Below the pieces are notes generated by a model. The model worked only from the letters and a program-made list of their open reading frames with translations, did no database searches and was not told where the DNA came from. From Smithella sp. PtaU1.Bin162 (GTDB lineage: Bacteria; Desulfobacterota; Syntrophia; Syntrophales; Smithellaceae), in NCBI GenBank assembly GCA_002068015.1, contig MVRV01000181.1:1-45120 (forward strand): a stretch of DNA of 45,120 nt. Direction: 5' to 3'. Each line of letters begins with the position of its first letter. Position 1 is the first letter of the stretch. Shown here in pieces: positions 8,900-16,600 of this stretch. Made by a program: the position numbers and the translations under genes.

Positions 8900-10059
8900 C
8901 GCAGATTATCCTCCTCGGTATGATTCAAAAAAGATGTCTTTGCAGGAAGTTCCACCACTGCTTTTCCCGTTGTGGTGATCTCATCACGCTGGTTGCGACA
9001 CCATAGTTCCAGATCAACCAAATATTTTCCTTCTTCTTTTCTTTTTCCGGCAACCTTTCCTGCACACCAGAGTGTATCTCCAAATTGCACCAGCCCCTTG
9101 AGCCGTGCTTCCAATTTCCGGAGAAAACCGAAATCACTCATCCAATTAGTCACAAGATGCCCCAGCCAGCTGACCCTTTGAAAACCGAGATCAAGAGGCA
9201 GAGATGATCCCATGAGGATTTTAGCCGCTTGCGGCCAGAAATGAGAATTGGCGATGGGTTCAGGACTGCCCAGGTCCGGATCAATATAGGAAAGTCCGGG
9301 ATTATCCCGCAGATGCAGCAACTTCATGCCGTGAGCAAGTTCAATCCGGTGCCAGCTGATTCCAATCGCCCAGGCCACCATATCGGAAAGAGACAGCGGC
9401 CCTTTGACAACCGGAATCAATTCATCTCCTGAATTTACGTCTTCAAAAAACCGGGGTGATTTTCCCCGAATCTCCTCTCTTTCCACTGCCGCGTATATTT
9501 CAGCCAATTCCTCTTCAGAATAGTGCCGGTACTTATTTTTTACCGATTCTTCTCCGCCGGAATCTCGTTTCGCCTGACCCGGTTTCATTTCCGTGCGCAT
9601 CATGTCCCACCGGCAGCTCCCGACAAGTTCCCCTCGCTGATTGGAATAGTTCAAAAGACCGGATTGCATCAACCGACGCCGGCCATTACTATCCGGCAGG
9701 TCTTTCAGCTCCAGGAGTTTATTGGTTACGGAAAACCGATCATTAACCCGGATCGGTCGATGCCACACCCATCCAGAACCTACAAAGGTCGCAATTAAAC
9801 CGGGCAGGCCGGTAATTGCCTGGCTTTCAGAAACGGCGTTTAAGAAAAACGGAGGAGCAATGAGTCCTCCGTGAGGACTGTTTTTAGCATATTCTTCATC
9901 CCGCCAGAGAGGATTGGGATCGCCAAGACCGTTGGCGAAATGCCGGATAGCATCTTTCGTGGCGATTTCATTGCCCAGTGGCGGGTTGGAAATTTTCCCT
10001 ACCCTGTCCCGCTTGTATTTTTCGATTCCCTTTTCTATAATCTCTTTTAAATCCGCCAT
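8896..10059 (-). CDS. Double hot-dog dehydratase (MaoC-like, FAS1-type N-terminal domain)
   Basis: Probable (de)hydratase of a hydroxyacyl or enoyl thioester. The N-terminal half has the family signature around GDPNPLWRDEEYA (about 46-58) and HGGLIAPPFF (64-73). The hydratase-2 motif normally has His where Trp stands here (NPLW); Tyr or Trp at this place is common in the FAS1-like N-terminal domain, so this alone does not mean inactivity. A second hot-dog half starts near residue 165 (FFEDVNSGDELIPV). Length 387 residues, like mesaconyl-CoA or HTD2-type dehydratases. It lies 48 bases after a CoA-transferase and is coupled to DUF169. The thioester acted on is unknown. Confidence 0.8.
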   Translation of the reverse strand: MADLKEIIEKGIEKYKRDRVGKISNPPLGNEIATKDAIRHFANGLGDPNPLWRDEEYAKNSPHGGLIAPPFFLNAVSESQAITGLPGLIATFVGSGWVWHRPIRVNDRFSVTNKLLELKDLPDSNGRRRLMQSGLLNYSNQRGELVGSCRWDMMRTEMKPGQAKRDSGGEESVKNKYRHYSEEELAEIYAAVEREEIRGKSPRFFEDVNSGDELIPVVKGPLSLSDMVAWAIGISWHRIELAHGMKLLHLRDNPGLSYIDPDLGSPEPIANSHFWPQAAKILMGSSLPLDLGFQRVSWLGHLVTNWMSDFGFLRKLEARLKGLVQFGDTLWCAGKVAGKRKEEGKYLVDLELWCRNQRDEITTTGKAVVELPAKTSFLNHTEEDNLR

Positions 10060-10107
10060 GCCCTTCCCCTTCGGAACATCATGCAGCCGGTAATGTCCCG
10101 GCTGTGT

Positions 10108-11319
10108 TCATTCGAATACACCTTCAGCCGAATACCTCTCGAATTCCTGCTCGGAAAAACCAAGAATATTTTTGCAAATGTGTTCCGTGTGCTCCCCCAG
10201 ACACGGAGAGCGAAATATTTCCTGCGGTGATGCGGAAAACTCGATGGAATGAGGTGCATAATCAACGCTTCCCATTTCCGGATGCTCCATTCGGCGGTAA
10301 TAATTGCTGAATATTAACTGCGGATCATCGCCCAGATCACGGCCGTTGTTGACGACTCCCGCCGGCACGCCGTGCTTTTGCATTTCCATCATGATCCATT
10401 TGTCTTCCTGCTGCCTTGTCCATTCTTCGATCAGAGTGTTCAATTCTGCTTCGTTTTCCTTCCGGGCCGCAAGCGATGCAAATTCAGCTTTTTTTGTCCA
10501 GGGCAAATTGCCGAGAACATCGCAGAACCCCCGCCATTCCCTTTCCGTAAAAACGCTGATTGCGCACCAACGGTCTTCCCCTTTACAGGAAAAAACGCCG
10601 TGCGGCGCGGCCTGCCTCGAAGCATTGCCGCAACGGATAAATGTTTGTTGATTTGCTCCATACTCCAGAAGAGCCGGCGCCACAAACTGCACGCTCGATT
10701 CCAGTTGGGCGGCATCAATATAAATTCCTTTGCCGGTGCGCCTCCGGTAGTCCAGGGCGCTTACAATAGCGAGCAGATTCAGGCGGGGGACAAGATAATC
10801 GGTGTAAGAACCATAAGGGCCGGTCGGCGGCCGGTCGGGCCATCCGCAAAGAGAAGTCAATCCGCTGATTGCCGTAAGCGGAACACCATAGCCGGGCATT
10901 GATCTTAAAGAACCGGTCTGCCCGTACATACAGGAACTCAGCATAATAATATCCGGCTTAATCTGCTTTAAATCATTATATCCCAACCCATAGCTGTCCA
11001 TTACACCGGCGGTGTAGCTATCCAGAACACAGTCGCTTTCTGCTACCAGTCTTTTGGCGATTTTTACCCCCTCGGGGTGTTTCAGATTCAAACCCAGACT
11101 GTACTTATTGGCGTTTTCCCGCCCGAAAAATAATGAATTATTCAGATTCACCCTGTCGTCTTTATACGGTGTCATGGTGCGAATAACATCCGGCCTGGTT
11201 TTTGTCTCTATCTTAATGACTTCCGCCCCGTAACCTCCGGCCCAACTGGTGGTTAAAGGACCGACAACAGCCCAGCCAAATTCCACAATGCGAACCCCGG
11301 AAAGAATTTTCTTACTCAT
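10108..11319 (-). CDS. CaiB/BaiF (class III) CoA-transferase with catalytic Asp
   Basis: Moves CoA between acyl-CoA and a free acid. The 403-residue protein has the N-terminal VRIVEFGWAVVGP Rossmann start, GAEVIKIE (31-38), and the central PYGSYTDYLVPRL segment, where Asp174 aligns with the aspartate that forms the acyl-anhydride in this family; RRTGKGIYIDAAQLE follows. An AAGGT site precedes the ATG. It is separated by 106 bases from a second, divergent family member upstream (11426-12679). The arrangement resembles two-subunit enzymes such as succinyl-CoA:benzylsuccinate CoA-transferase. Substrates are not deducible. Confidence 0.9.
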   Translation of the reverse strand: MSKKILSGVRIVEFGWAVVGPLTTSWAGGYGAEVIKIETKTRPDVIRTMTPYKDDRVNLNNSLFFGRENANKYSLGLNLKHPEGVKIAKRLVAESDCVLDSYTAGVMDSYGLGYNDLKQIKPDIIMLSSCMYGQTGSLRSMPGYGVPLTAISGLTSLCGWPDRPPTGPYGSYTDYLVPRLNLLAIVSALDYRRRTGKGIYIDAAQLESSVQFVAPALLEYGANQQTFIRCGNASRQAAPHGVFSCKGEDRWCAISVFTEREWRGFCDVLGNLPWTKKAEFASLAARKENEAELNTLIEEWTRQQEDKWIMMEMQKHGVPAGVVNNGRDLGDDPQLIFSNYYRRMEHPEMGSVDYAPHSIEFSASPQEIFRSPCLGEHTEHICKNILGFSEQEFERYSAEGVFE

Positions 11320-11425
11320 TTACTTGCACCTTGTTCCATTTCATTTTTATCATCACGAACCAGCTGGTTTGATTTTCTCCAAACGTCCTATCCTGAAATT
11401 CAGCACGATAAGAAAGACGGCTTTT

Positions 11426-12679
11426 TTAAATAACTCCGTTTGCTTTTAAGTTCACCATCTCTTCTCCGGATAATTGCATATCCTTTAAGTAAATCTCTTC
11501 GTTGTTTTCCCCGACCAAAGGAGCCCTGCCCCTGACCTGACAAAGATCTCCGGCAACTTTAACAAAAGGACCGGGATAACGCAGAGTATCGTTAAGTGCG
11601 GCATGTTCGATCTCTACCCAGAATTTTCTTTCACTGAGCTGAAGATCATCGAGAACCCCTTTGGCATCATTGACCGGATAAATCATGACCCGTCTTTCCA
11701 CACCTCCGTCCCAAAGTTCTTTCCGGGTATGGCGTTTAAAAAATTCAGCCATCGGCCGTATAATGTGGCGATCAATATCCTCCTGAGGAGTCCTGCCAAT
11801 ATCAAACTTGGGCCAATCCATCTTTTTCATGACATCGCTGGCCAAATTTTCTTCCGCCATCCAGCGGGTGAGCGCCGGATTACTCACCGCCCCCATGTTG
11901 CCGCCGAACAAATAAAAAGCAACGTAACCGTCCCGGCAGGCCCAGATAAGGGGTGTCGTAGTCCCCCGGGGCGGGATTTTAAGCGCGCTGCCCGGGCGCC
12001 GCAAAATTTTACCCCGGGCATCCCAGAGAATGTGCGCCGCATAGGCCACCCGTTCCATCGCTTTGAGAATCGAAACTTCCACCTTTTGTCCCTGTCCGGT
12101 CCTTCCTCTGTGATACAAAGCCATTACCGTACCCGCGGCGCCGTCCGCTCCGGCATGCAGGTAGGACTGTTCCAAGCTGATCCTTACCGGCGGCCTGTCC
12201 TGATCGCCGCAAATAAACAACAAACCCGACAAAGCCCAGAGGACAAGATCGGAATCCTTATAATCCCGGTAGGGACCGGCCTCCCCGAAAGGGGTAATGG
12301 AAGTCATGATCAGACCTGGATTCAAGCTACAGAGATCTTCATACCCTAACTCCAGATCATCAAGAAAACCGGGAGGGAACGATTCCAGAACACAATCCGC
12401 TTTGCGCACCAGTTGTTTGAATATTTCCTTACCCCGGGGATTGGTGATGTCCAGAGTAATTCCTTTTTTTCCGGTATTGAAAGAAAACCAGTGCAGACTT
12501 TTTTCCGGATCGGAAATGTTGTGATAAAATGGGCCTATATTACGAGCATTATCTCCTCCGGGTGTTTCGATCTTGATCACATCGGCACCAAGATCCCGCA
12601 GCAGCTTGCCGCAGAACAAGCCGCGTTCATCGGCCAGATCGAGAATACGGTAGGGACTGAGAAAACTACTTTCAGACAT
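11426..12679 (-). CDS. CaiB/BaiF CoA-transferase homologue lacking the catalytic Asp
   Basis: A 417-residue class III CoA-transferase fold protein: YRILDLADERG start, GADVIKIETPGG (31-42), FNTGKKGITLD (67-77), FGEAGPY (131-137) and RTGQGQKVEVS. At the position where the neighbouring homologue has SYTD (catalytic Asp), this protein reads SYLH (His175 in place of Asp). That is the pattern of the non-catalytic partner in heteromeric family members such as BbsE of BbsEF (recalled from the literature). It is the first gene of the run going down to 2399, and a palindrome at 12744-12759 lies 65-80 bases before its ATG. Confidence 0.85.
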   Translation of the reverse strand: MSESSFLSPYRILDLADERGLFCGKLLRDLGADVIKIETPGGDNARNIGPFYHNISDPEKSLHWFSFNTGKKGITLDITNPRGKEIFKQLVRKADCVLESFPPGFLDDLELGYEDLCSLNPGLIMTSITPFGEAGPYRDYKDSDLVLWALSGLLFICGDQDRPPVRISLEQSYLHAGADGAAGTVMALYHRGRTGQGQKVEVSILKAMERVAYAAHILWDARGKILRRPGSALKIPPRGTTTPLIWACRDGYVAFYLFGGNMGAVSNPALTRWMAEENLASDVMKKMDWPKFDIGRTPQEDIDRHIIRPMAEFFKRHTRKELWDGGVERRVMIYPVNDAKGVLDDLQLSERKFWVEIEHAALNDTLRYPGPFVKVAGDLCQVRGRAPLVGENNEEIYLKDMQLSGEEMVNLKANGVI

Positions 12680-12743
12680 ATGATTGATACCTGCTTCGCT
12701 TTTTTAATTTTGTTCCGTTTTAATTCATTTGTATCCAACTTTC

Positions 12744-12759
12744 TATGATCTGGATCATA
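12744..12759. promoter_or_regulatory. FNR/Crp-type palindromic operator
   Basis: TATGATC-TG-GATCATA is a perfect 7-bp dyad whose core ATGAT-N4-ATCAT matches the layout of FNR-family sites (TTGAT-N4-ATCAA). It lies 65-80 bases ahead of the first CoA-transferase ATG and about 290 bases beyond the end of a Crp/Fnr regulator gene. The regulator's recognition helix reads ETIIR, keeping the Glu and Arg that read the TGA half-site in Crp and FNR, so a match between protein and site is reasonable. Confidence 0.6.
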
Positions 12760-12917
12760 TTTCATGATTAATTAAAATTTATTGCGCTCGAAGTTTGTTG
12801 AAATAATTATCCATCCTAAAAGGATGATTTCACTGTAAAATGGCGGGACAAGGCAAAAGCCGGCATCGCATTTTTTTTGTTTTCAGAGGGGAAAATATAA
12901 TTTATTTATTGGGAAAA

Positions 12918-12940
12918 TTGACCGCAACAAATTCGGTCAA
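12918..12940 (-). terminator. Possible terminator of the Crp/Fnr gene
   Basis: Inverted repeat TTGACCG-N9-CGGTCAA. On the minus strand it is followed directly by TTTTCCC. It lies about 107 bases after the regulator's stop codon. The T-run is short, so termination is only plausible; it could also be an operator. Confidence 0.35.
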
Positions 12941-13046
12941 ATCGGAATTCATAATTTTTTTCAGTTCCAAGAAGTTATCTGCTTTTTGTTCCGGAAATAA
13001 AACGCCGAAAATAGGGAGTTATCCGGAAAAATCATCGCGAATTAAT

Positions 13047-13724
13047 CTAGGAAAGACCATCACTCAATACCCGGAGGCGCTCTTCATCAATGATATTGAT
13101 TCTTCCCCGTTCTGAAACTATAATCTTTTCCTTCTGGAGAGAACTCAAAATACGGATAATAGTTTCCGTCGTGGCCCCTACCATATCGGCCAGCTCATGA
13201 CGGGTAATCGTCAAAGAAGGTCCGAGTCTGTGCGACAAGGTAAGCATCACCCGGAAGAGGCGTTGCTCCACTCTTTCTCCGGCCACATCCCTCAACCGCC
13301 GATTCAGTTCTGAGACCCGGGCGGCCAGAATTTTGAGAATCTCCAGCATAATTACGGGGTGCGAGAGGATAAAAGGAATAAAATCACTTTTTTTGAATCC
13401 CAAAACCTGCGAAGGGACAACTGCCTGCATGGAACCGGAAGGCGGTCTGTCCCGGAAAATCGAGGTGGGACCTAAAATAGCTCCCTCGCTCAGGTAGCTG
13501 ATCAAAGTCAATTCCTTCCCTAAAGATGAAATAAGGGAGGTCTTTATTTTACCTTCACCCAGGATATAGAAATATTCACACTCTTCTTCTTCCTGGTAAA
13601 GAAATTCACCGCTCTTCAGCCGCCGGGAGAAGGCAATCCGTGCCAGCTCCAGCTGTTCCGCCTCCTGCAAAATTGAGAAAACCGGCGAGTTTTTTATAAT
13701 CTGATTTTTTTCCAAAACCGGCAT
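13047..13724 (-). CDS. Crp/Fnr family transcription regulator
   Basis: A 225-residue regulator with an N-terminal cyclic-nucleotide-type sensor barrel (about residues 10-120), a dimer helix, and a C-terminal winged helix (TITRHELADMVGATTETIIRIL). There is no N-terminal cysteine cluster like that of FNR, so it is not an obvious Fe-S oxygen sensor; the ligand is unknown. I start at ATG 13724, preceded by AAGG with 8-base spacing, instead of the TTG six codons upstream. The gene is on the same strand as, and just upstream of, the CoA-transferase/TRAP operon, and the palindrome at 12744 lies between, which suggests it controls that operon. Confidence 0.88.
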   Translation of the reverse strand: MPVLEKNQIIKNSPVFSILQEAEQLELARIAFSRRLKSGEFLYQEEEECEYFYILGEGKIKTSLISSLGKELTLISYLSEGAILGPTSIFRDRPPSGSMQAVVPSQVLGFKKSDFIPFILSHPVIMLEILKILAARVSELNRRLRDVAGERVEQRLFRVMLTLSHRLGPSLTITRHELADMVGATTETIIRILSSLQKEKIIVSERGRINIIDEERLRVLSDGLS

Positions 13725-13843
13725 ATAATGAACCTTGATCAAACTAAACTGCTGATAACTCTCTACTTGAAGAACTTATTAGAATATAACAAAGTAAATT
13801 TTCAAACACAAGATTGTTTCTTGCATCTGGGTAATACCTGGAG

Positions 13844-13870
13844 TTGACAGAGTCACGGCATTGGTATATT
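13844..13870 (+). promoter_or_regulatory. Candidate sigma-70 promoter for rpe
   Basis: TTGACA at 13844-13849 and TATATT at 13865-13870, spacer 15 bases (short; an alternative TATTAA at 13867 would give 17). It lies about 35 bases before the chosen rpe start. Confidence 0.5.
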
Positions 13871-13904
13871 AAACTTTCATTAATGAATGGGGGTCAAGAT
13901 AATT

Positions 13905-14561
13905 ATGAAACTGATTGCTCCTTCCATCCTTTCCGCCGACGGCGGACGCCTTGGTGAAGAAATCGCCGCCGTGGAAAAAGCAGGCGCCGACTGGATTCAC
14001 ATTGACGTAATGGATGGTCATTTCGTTCCCAATATTACTATCGGACCGGCAATAATAACTTCCCTGAGAAAAACGACGGCACTTCCTTTTGACGTGCATC
14101 TGATGATTGATCAGCCGGAAAACCATATCGAGTCCTTTGCGCGAGCCGGCGCCGACATTATTACCGTTCATGTGGAGACGGCCAATCATCTTCACCGGAC
14201 AATTGATTCCATCAAAAAACTGGGTAAAAAAGCCGGGTGTTCTTTAAATCCGTCGACATCATTGACGCAAGTGGAAGAAATTCTCCCGGATCTTGATTTG
14301 CTGCTCATTATGACCGTGAACCCGGGATTCGGCGGCCAGCAGTTTATTAAGAATACCCTGGCCAAAGTAGCCAATGCCCGTAAAATGATTGATACCCGCT
14401 CCTGCCGGACAATTCTCGAAGTCGACGGAGGAGTAAATTTAAAAAACATTGCGGATATTTCACTTGCCGGTGCGGAAATATTTGTTGCGGGGGCCTCTGT
14501 TTTCGGAAGCAGCGATTATGCCGCAACCATCAAAACAATGAAAGATATTATTAAATGCTGA
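13905..14561 (+). CDS. rpe: Ribulose-phosphate 3-epimerase
   Basis: Interconverts ribulose 5-phosphate and xylulose 5-phosphate in the cytosol. The 218-residue TIM barrel has the family start MKLIAPSILSAD, HIDVMDGHFVPN with a metal-binding Asp-His set, DVHLMI, the MTVNPGFGGQ block and EVDGGV with the second catalytic Asp. I start at 13905, because it gives the normal N-terminus; the earlier ATG at 13887 has no ribosome-binding site, while GGGGG lies upstream of 13905. It is a single plus-strand housekeeping gene between minus-strand operons. Confidence 0.95.
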   Translation: MKLIAPSILSADGGRLGEEIAAVEKAGADWIHIDVMDGHFVPNITIGPAIITSLRKTTALPFDVHLMIDQPENHIESFARAGADIITVHVETANHLHRTIDSIKKLGKKAGCSLNPSTSLTQVEEILPDLDLLLIMTVNPGFGGQQFIKNTLAKVANARKMIDTRSCRTILEVDGGVNLKNIADISLAGAEIFVAGASVFGSSDYAATIKTMKDIIKC

Positions 14562-14713
14562 CAGCTTGCTGCGCAAAAGACATTCGGGCAACAACTCCCT
14601 GATATTACCATTTGATTATTAATACCATAATTTCCCCAGTCCATGCACAACCCGGCTGCCGATCGCATAAACGGAACCATGGGTATCTTACCAGGAAGAA
14701 AGGGGTAACTTTT

Positions 14714-15466
14714 TTATTCGCAAGCAGGAAACGTTTCGGAGGATATCAATTTCATCCTGGCCAGACGGAACTCCAGGGCCGTTTTCAAACAGCCCAAACC
14801 GTATTTGACGGAATGGGAAAAATTAATTGATGAAGCTTCGGCAAAATACATCGTGGGACAGCTCACCTCGGCAACCGTATAACCAAGCCAGATAATCTGC
14901 GCAAGCATTTGATTGTCAAAAACGAAATCGTCGGAATTATTTTGCAGAGGAAGACGTTCCAACAGTTCCCGGGAGAAGGCGCGATAGCCGGTATGGTATT
15001 CGGAAAGTTTCGCTCCGATCAGAATATTCTCGACAAAGGTAAGAAAACGGTTGGCCACATATTTCCAGAGAGGCATCCCTCCTTTCAGGGCATATCCTCC
15101 CAGAATACGGGAACCGAGCACACAATGATAAAGGCCGCCGCCGATGAGAGCGGTCATAGCCGGAATGAGGCGCGGCGTATACTGATAATCGGGATGAACC
15201 ATAATCACAATATCCGCACCGCATTCAAGAGCCGCCCGGTAGCAGGTCTTCTGATTTCCTCCGTAACCGCGGTTTTTTTCGTGAATATATAGTTTGGTAT
15301 GAGGAAGCCCGGCTGCAACTTTTACAGTGTTGTCGGAACTGGCGTCGTCAACAAAAACTATTAAATCCACAATGCCCTGATCCATAACTTCCGCATATGT
15401 CTGCCGGAGAGTTTTCTCTGCATTGTATGCGGGCATTACTACTACTACTTTTTTATTCTGGAACAT
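14714..15466 (-). CDS. Family 2 glycosyltransferase (dolichyl-phosphate mannose synthase-like)
   Basis: A 250-residue GT-A enzyme that transfers a sugar from a nucleotide sugar, probably to a lipid carrier or envelope glycan. It shows VVVVMPAYNAEKTL (7-20), VDDASSDNT (39-47) with the metal-binding acids, NRGYGGNQ, the MVHPDYQY element in the DXD position and SEYHTGYRAFSRELL. No membrane anchor is obvious. It starts 19 bases after the NMO-like gene and may be co-transcribed with the beta-oxidation genes, although its function appears unrelated. Confidence 0.85.
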   Translation of the reverse strand: MFQNKKVVVVMPAYNAEKTLRQTYAEVMDQGIVDLIVFVDDASSDNTVKVAAGLPHTKLYIHEKNRGYGGNQKTCYRAALECGADIVIMVHPDYQYTPRLIPAMTALIGGGLYHCVLGSRILGGYALKGGMPLWKYVANRFLTFVENILIGAKLSEYHTGYRAFSRELLERLPLQNNSDDFVFDNQMLAQIIWLGYTVAEVSCPTMYFAEASSINFSHSVKYGLGCLKTALEFRLARMKLISSETFPACE

Positions 15467-15485
15467 TGCCGGTTAATACCGCCGT

Positions 15486-16523
15486 CTATGAAAAGTGATT
15501 CTGCAGTTTTTGCTGTTGCTCTTTTGCCTGCGCAATAGTTCTTTCAATTACTTCCGCAACGGACGGCTCATCGTGAATCAAACCTGTTGCCTGCCCTACC
15601 GGCAGAACACCCGCCACCGTATCGCCTTGTTCTGTTGCCTTTTGGAAATAATCGAAGGCTAGAGCCATATGCGCCATCTGCTTCATTGCTTTGTATCCCT
15701 GACTCACGATGCCGAAACATACTTTCAGATAGGGAAGTTGCATGTTTTTAGCAATCCTGTAAGAATTAACCAGCGCCACGAAAGGATTGAATCCTCTCTG
15801 CACCGCCTGTCTGGCTGCATCCGTATCAAGAACACGGCAGGGGATACCGTCAATCCGTGTGGAGTAGATGGTGTCATAAACTTCTTTTTCCATGGAAAGT
15901 TTCTTATAGTTTTCATGAAGAGGGCTTTCCTTTGTTGTCATGAGCCTTGTACCCATGGCAACGCCTTCGGCACCGAGGGCCAGAGCCGCCGCCAACCCGC
16001 GTCCGTCGGCGATTCCGCCTGCCGCAATTACGGGAATGCTCAGAGCATCAGCCAAGTGAGGAATAAGAACCATGGAAGAGACAGCTTCTCCATGCGCCGC
16101 AGCTTCATAACCTGTGGCAATCACTGCATCGCAGCCGTAATCCTGAGCTCTTTTTCCATGCCTGACATTAACAACCGTTGCAACAACCTTGCCGCCGTAA
16201 GTATGCGCCTTGTTTACAATCCAGTCACCCTTGCCCAAAGCGAAATTAATCACCGGCACCTGTTCCTCCAGAAGAACTTTGGCATTAGCAACCGCTCCCG
16301 GAAAAAGAAGCGAGGCGTTCGCTCCGAAGGGCTTATCGGTAAGGCTGCGTATTTCCCTGATTGCCTTACGTGTCTCTTCCGCATTGAACGGACCTGTCGC
16401 CAATATTCCCAGACCACCGGCATTGGAAACAGCAGCTACCATTTTCGGTACACTGATCCAACTCATCCCGGATAAAATGATAGGATACTTAATCCCAAAT
16501 AATTCGGTAATTCGTGTTTTCAT
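15486..16523 (-). CDS. NMO/FabK-like FMN-dependent TIM-barrel oxidoreductase
   Basis: A 345-residue member of the nitronate monooxygenase / FabK superfamily. It has the N-terminal KYPIILSGMSWIS segment, NAGGLGILATG (34-44), GYEAAAHGE with the family His, and AAGGIADGRGLAAALALGAEGVAMGTR, the FMN-phosphate site. An AAGGAT site precedes the ATG. It follows an acyl-CoA dehydrogenase by 77 bases in a beta-oxidation gene run of a probable anaerobe. That makes an enoyl-thioester reductase (FabK-like) or another reductive role at least as likely as oxygen-dependent nitronate oxidation, but sequence alone does not decide. Confidence 0.8.
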   Translation of the reverse strand: MKTRITELFGIKYPIILSGMSWISVPKMVAAVSNAGGLGILATGPFNAEETRKAIREIRSLTDKPFGANASLLFPGAVANAKVLLEEQVPVINFALGKGDWIVNKAHTYGGKVVATVVNVRHGKRAQDYGCDAVIATGYEAAAHGEAVSSMVLIPHLADALSIPVIAAGGIADGRGLAAALALGAEGVAMGTRLMTTKESPLHENYKKLSMEKEVYDTIYSTRIDGIPCRVLDTDAARQAVQRGFNPFVALVNSYRIAKNMQLPYLKVCFGIVSQGYKAMKQMAHMALAFDYFQKATEQGDTVAGVLPVGQATGLIHDEPSVAEVIERTIAQAKEQQQKLQNHFS

Positions 16524-16600
16524 AAATCATCCTTCTAAAACAAATCAGGCGGGGCGGCCCTTCCGGCACAGCCGCCCTGCCTGAAAAAAAAATTCAACAA

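Larger units (their letters stand above)
12680..13046. other. 367-base intergenic region, operon control region
   Basis: AT-rich DNA between the Crp/Fnr gene end and the CoA-transferase start. It holds an FNR-like palindrome at 12744-12759, a short hairpin CATCCT-AAA-AGGATG at 12812-12826 and an inverted repeat at 12918-12940. No convincing gene: the 91-codon plus-strand reading frame here has no family resemblance or ribosome-binding site. Confidence 0.6.

Noticed and set aside
12840..13115. 91-codon plus-strand frame in the CoA-transferase/Crp intergenic region
   Set aside because: Low-complexity AT-rich translation, no ribosome-binding site, and it overlaps the end of the Crp/Fnr gene.
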